Part shown: positions 4,751 through 6,769 of the stretch, piece by piece
Layout: each line of letters opens with the position of its first letter
Numbering within the stretch: the stretch's first letter is position 1
DNA from: Candidatus Roizmanbacteria bacterium CG_4_10_14_0_8_um_filter_39_9
Lineage (GTDB): Bacteria; Patescibacteriota; Microgenomatia; UBA1406; GWC2-37-13
Length of the DNA: 6,769 nt
Reading direction: 5' to 3'
Assembly (NCBI GenBank): GCA_002784505.1
Contig: PFLF01000108.1
Span: forward strand, 1 to 6,769
The notes under the pieces: generated by a model
What the model saw: only the letters and a program-made list of their open reading frames with translations
Database searches by the model: none
What the model was told of the DNA's origin: nothing
Made by a program: the position numbers and the translations under genes

Positions 4751-6509
4751 TTAGGCTGTAAGATCTATCATCCTCAGTCAAGGTTGGGTCATCCTTAATA
4801 TATTTTTCAAACATGACTTTTGACTGACTCCACGATGTCTTAAGACTCCAGGTAAAACCCGCAAAAAGGGATCCACCGTTCAATGCACCGGAAAGAGCAT
4901 TATATGCTTCATTTGCTGCCGTAGCGGGAAAGAGCATGCTCACTGTCCCCACATTAGGATTAATGAGGGTCGACTCTCCCGGCTTAACCAACTCAACAAC
5001 GCATCGTTCTTTAAGAGCAGTTTTCATGAGAGCAGTAAGGATAACATCTTCCGTTTTAAACATGATCAACTTTCCCTTATTATCATCAATAAACTTCATT
5101 GCATCGTCAATTGAGTGCCGATCCCATGATACCGTGTATCTTTTCGCATCATCTATTTGATTGCCATCGTCATCGTTAAATTCATCTAATATCCCTTGAA
5201 TTTTTAAGTCTTTATGTTCGCCGACAAAAATTATTGGAGTATATAAATTATCATCGTTCCCATGTTTTTCTTTATATTCAAGAAAATTTTTTGCGACAGC
5301 TGCAATTTCCGGAACACTCGATCCGTTACCTGAAGTTGAGATTAATATCTCTCGGGTTTTACTGGTATGTTTCCAACGCGCGAGTGCTTCTTGTTTATTA
5401 ACTATATCGCCAGTTGGTCCTGCTGCATATGTTTCTTTTCCAAACAATTGGCGCATTAATTTTTGTGTTTTTGTATCGGTTGCATATTGAGGAGTCCCGG
5501 ACAAAAATCCAAAGAGCACTCCCATGAGAGTCCTTAGCTCACCGTTTTTTATTTCAGCCTTCATTCCGCGATCCGCGGTATCAGATACAACATCCTGACT
5601 TGCTGCAACTGTTGCCTCATCTCCTTTGACTGTTGCGGGGTGACCCGTATGCGCGGCTATGATTTCCAAGTCTTTTCTAATTTGTAGCAGCTCAGCAGCC
5701 AGTTCTTTAGTACCCATCAGTTTTAATTCAAGCTTATCCAATACGGCAAAAAACGCTGGGGTAAGAGGACTAACGGTGAGGCCCGTATAGATAAGGTCTT
5801 TGACCTTATCAGCTATACCAGGTTTTTTACTTTCATTTCCCGCTTCAGTGTTGAAAATCTTTGAAAGTAAATGGAGAATCCGTATCCCCACCTGATTAAT
5901 TGGTTTTTTTAACGCTTCCGTGTTCAGATATGGTTGTGAATTCATCGAAGACATAATGTCTCGCAGTGTCTTGTTTCCGTGTTGTAGTGCATAGTGATAT
6001 GCGCGCATGAGCTGAACTCCCTCTGCAGCTGCGGGAGTAACGAGTTGGTTTGCTCCGTACAGATAGACAGGTTGACCAAGAATGCGATTAATTCCCAGTG
6101 CATAACATACTGCATACATAAAATGTCCCCAACCGGCTTCAATAGCTTCAGAGCCAAAGAATCCAGCGACTTTTTCTCGCCATTCGGGGCCAAACTTTTG
6201 GTCAAACGCCTCTCTATAAAATTCAAAATATGGATCGTTTGATTCTGGACGAAGCCGCCCATCTTTGCCAGGTGTCTCAAACCGTGGATGTATGAGAACA
6301 ATGCTTTTCTTCGCGCGAGAGCTATCAAACTTAGACCGTGTATCATTACCTTGTACGAGATTCATTCTGTTAATCACAGGTCCCTGTACAAAGCGTTGTA
6401 GGCAGGTATCATTTGTCTGGGTTGGTAGGTATCCTGCAAATGCAGAGGGCAAATTAACAGGGCGAAGATCAGGAACAGTAGAAGCTAATACCGTCTCTTG
6501 TATTGCCAT
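4704..6509 (-). CDS. Large protein of unknown function, apparently frameshifted at the 3' end
   Basis: From ATG 6509 this frame gives 601 aa starting MAIQETVLASTVPDLRPVNL. An ATG at 6665 in the same frame would add 52 residues, but that part overlaps the promoter and reads like non-coding sequence, so I reject it. I do not recognise the family. Visible are IVLIHPRF (70-77), a Gly/aromatic helical stretch AGWGHFMYAVCYALGI (125-140), and a long Ala/Glu/Lys-rich middle. A possible alpha/beta (Rossmann-like) part follows, with strand-loop-helix ILISTSGNGSSVPEIAAVAK (388-407), strand PIIFVGEHKD (425-434) and LVKPGESTLINPN (507-519). The STSGNGSS loop faintly recalls SIS sugar-isomerase domains, but this is weak. 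There is no signal peptide, so it is probably cytoplasmic. The natural C-terminus probably continues in another frame to 4409, for about 699 aa. Confidence 0.65.
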   Translation of the reverse strand: MAIQETVLASTVPDLRPVNLPSAFAGYLPTQTNDTCLQRFVQGPVINRMNLVQGNDTRSKFDSSRAKKSIVLIHPRFETPGKDGRLRPESNDPYFEFYREAFDQKFGPEWREKVAGFFGSEAIEAGWGHFMYAVCYALGINRILGQPVYLYGANQLVTPAAAEGVQLMRAYHYALQHGNKTLRDIMSSMNSQPYLNTEALKKPINQVGIRILHLLSKIFNTEAGNESKKPGIADKVKDLIYTGLTVSPLTPAFFAVLDKLELKLMGTKELAAELLQIRKDLEIIAAHTGHPATVKGDEATVAASQDVVSDTADRGMKAEIKNGELRTLMGVLFGFLSGTPQYATDTKTQKLMRQLFGKETYAAGPTGDIVNKQEALARWKHTSKTREILISTSGNGSSVPEIAAVAKNFLEYKEKHGNDDNLYTPIIFVGEHKDLKIQGILDEFNDDDGNQIDDAKRYTVSWDRHSIDDAMKFIDDNKGKLIMFKTEDVILTALMKTALKERCVVELVKPGESTLINPNVGTVSMLFPATAANEAYNALSGALNGGSLFAGFTWSLKTSWSQSKVMFEKYIKDDPTLTEDDRSYSLKRLPRAYVSHESKFR

Positions 6510-6525
6510 TTTATACAGAATATTG

Positions 6526-6542
6526 TACACATTATATGTGTA
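6526..6542. promoter_or_regulatory. Perfect 17-bp palindrome enclosing the -10 box of the large unknown gene
   Basis: TACACAT (6526-6532) and ATGTGTA (6536-6542) are perfect inverted repeats around TAT. On the minus strand the centre is TATAAT (6531-6536), 21 nt before the ATG at 6509. A weak -35, TTAAAA (6554-6559), lies 17 bp upstream. A regulator binding the dyad would cover the -10, so this looks like an operator. No Shine-Dalgarno precedes the ATG. Confidence 0.5.
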
Positions 6543-6593
6543 AATGCAATTGATTTTAATCTCATATTCCAGCGCCAGCTTGCTGCGCGGTAG

Positions 6594-6752
6594 TTCATTG
6601 TGGAGGTTCAACCGAAAGAAGATCAAATACAAATGCTTAAAGACTATCTTCTCCATGTTCTTCAATATGGCACTCCTGAAGAGAGGATAAAGATATTAGC
6701 GGGGGTAAGTTCGAAATTTGGGCTCATGGATAGAAAATTAAGCTTACTTTGA
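6594..6752 (+). pseudogene. Possible C-terminal remnant of a serine recombinase
   Basis: A plus-strand frame opens after TAG 6591-6593 and ends at TGA 6750-6752. From GTG 6600 it gives 50 aa: VEVQPKEDQIQMLKDYLLHV, then LQYGTPEERIKILAGVSSKF and GLMDRKLSLL. The pattern of a charged EERIKIL helix, SSKF, then GLMDRKLSL resembles the extreme C-terminus of large serine recombinases, which often ends in a GSNLxLKDKKL-like strand. No catalytic domain is present upstream, where the frame is stopped and the opposite-strand promoter begins. I take it as a decayed fragment of an integrated element. The assignment comes from a short stretch and may be wrong; an unrelated small protein from ATG 6633 is the alternative. 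Confidence 0.35.
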
Positions 6753-6769
6753 AGCACTTAAAAAATAAG

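Noticed and set aside
5942..6346. Minus-strand 134-codon frame inside the large unknown gene
   Set aside because: Alternate frame of a longer coding sequence, with Cys/His-rich out-of-frame composition.
6510..6665. N-terminal extension of the large unknown protein from ATG 6665
   Set aside because: It covers the promoter palindrome and lies antisense to the recombinase-like frame. Its sequence is rich in Ile, Tyr and Asn like non-coding DNA, and MAIQETV at 6509 is a better start.
1..6769. tRNA, rRNA or CRISPR array
   Set aside because: No cloverleaf with a T-loop, no rRNA-like block and no regularly spaced direct repeats were found.

Overview
This AT-rich window looks like bacterial chromosome from the Patescibacteria (Candidate Phyla Radiation), possibly the Microgenomates side. 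That placement rests on memory of family style and not on a search. The clues are the DEAD-box helicase with a YIQRA-type linker and a GIANTGTGKTAAFLIP Walker A region, the Pro/Thr-rich lipoprotein, and the GTCATCCCCG...CGGGAATGAC intergenic palindrome. All large genes use the standard genetic code and all lie on the minus strand.

Layout, left to right. At 1-115 is the 5' end of a metallophosphatase/5'-nucleotidase gene. From 116 to 642 there is no intact gene. This stretch holds a palindromic MITE-like repeat (197-279), a dyad around a TATAAT (283-303), a set of nested hairpins (312-419), a small broken reading frame with a perfect Shine-Dalgarno (395-601), and a strong terminator (568-598) for the gene at 643-1596. 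That gene encodes a CelD/BcsL-type GNAT acyltransferase. A hairpin (1625-1657) separates it from the DEAD-box RNA helicase gene (1660-2901). The helicase has a good sigma70 promoter at 3049-3077 and a leader of about 140 nt carrying a terminator/antiterminator arrangement.

From 3097 to 4325 there is a lipoprotein gene of unknown function, apparently frameshifted near its 3' end. From 4409 to 6509 there is a large gene of unknown function, also apparently frameshifted near its 3' end. Each has its own promoter embedded in a dyad. At the right edge, on the plus strand, a short frame (6594-6752) resembles the C-terminus of a serine recombinase.

No single pathway ties these genes together. The clearest regulatory signals are the helicase leader attenuator and the two operator-like dyads. 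Several starts lack a Shine-Dalgarno, and the lipoprotein promoter places its -10 box 5 nt before the ATG, which suggests leaderless or very short-leader transcripts. The two unknown genes and their frame breaks are the least explained part of the window.
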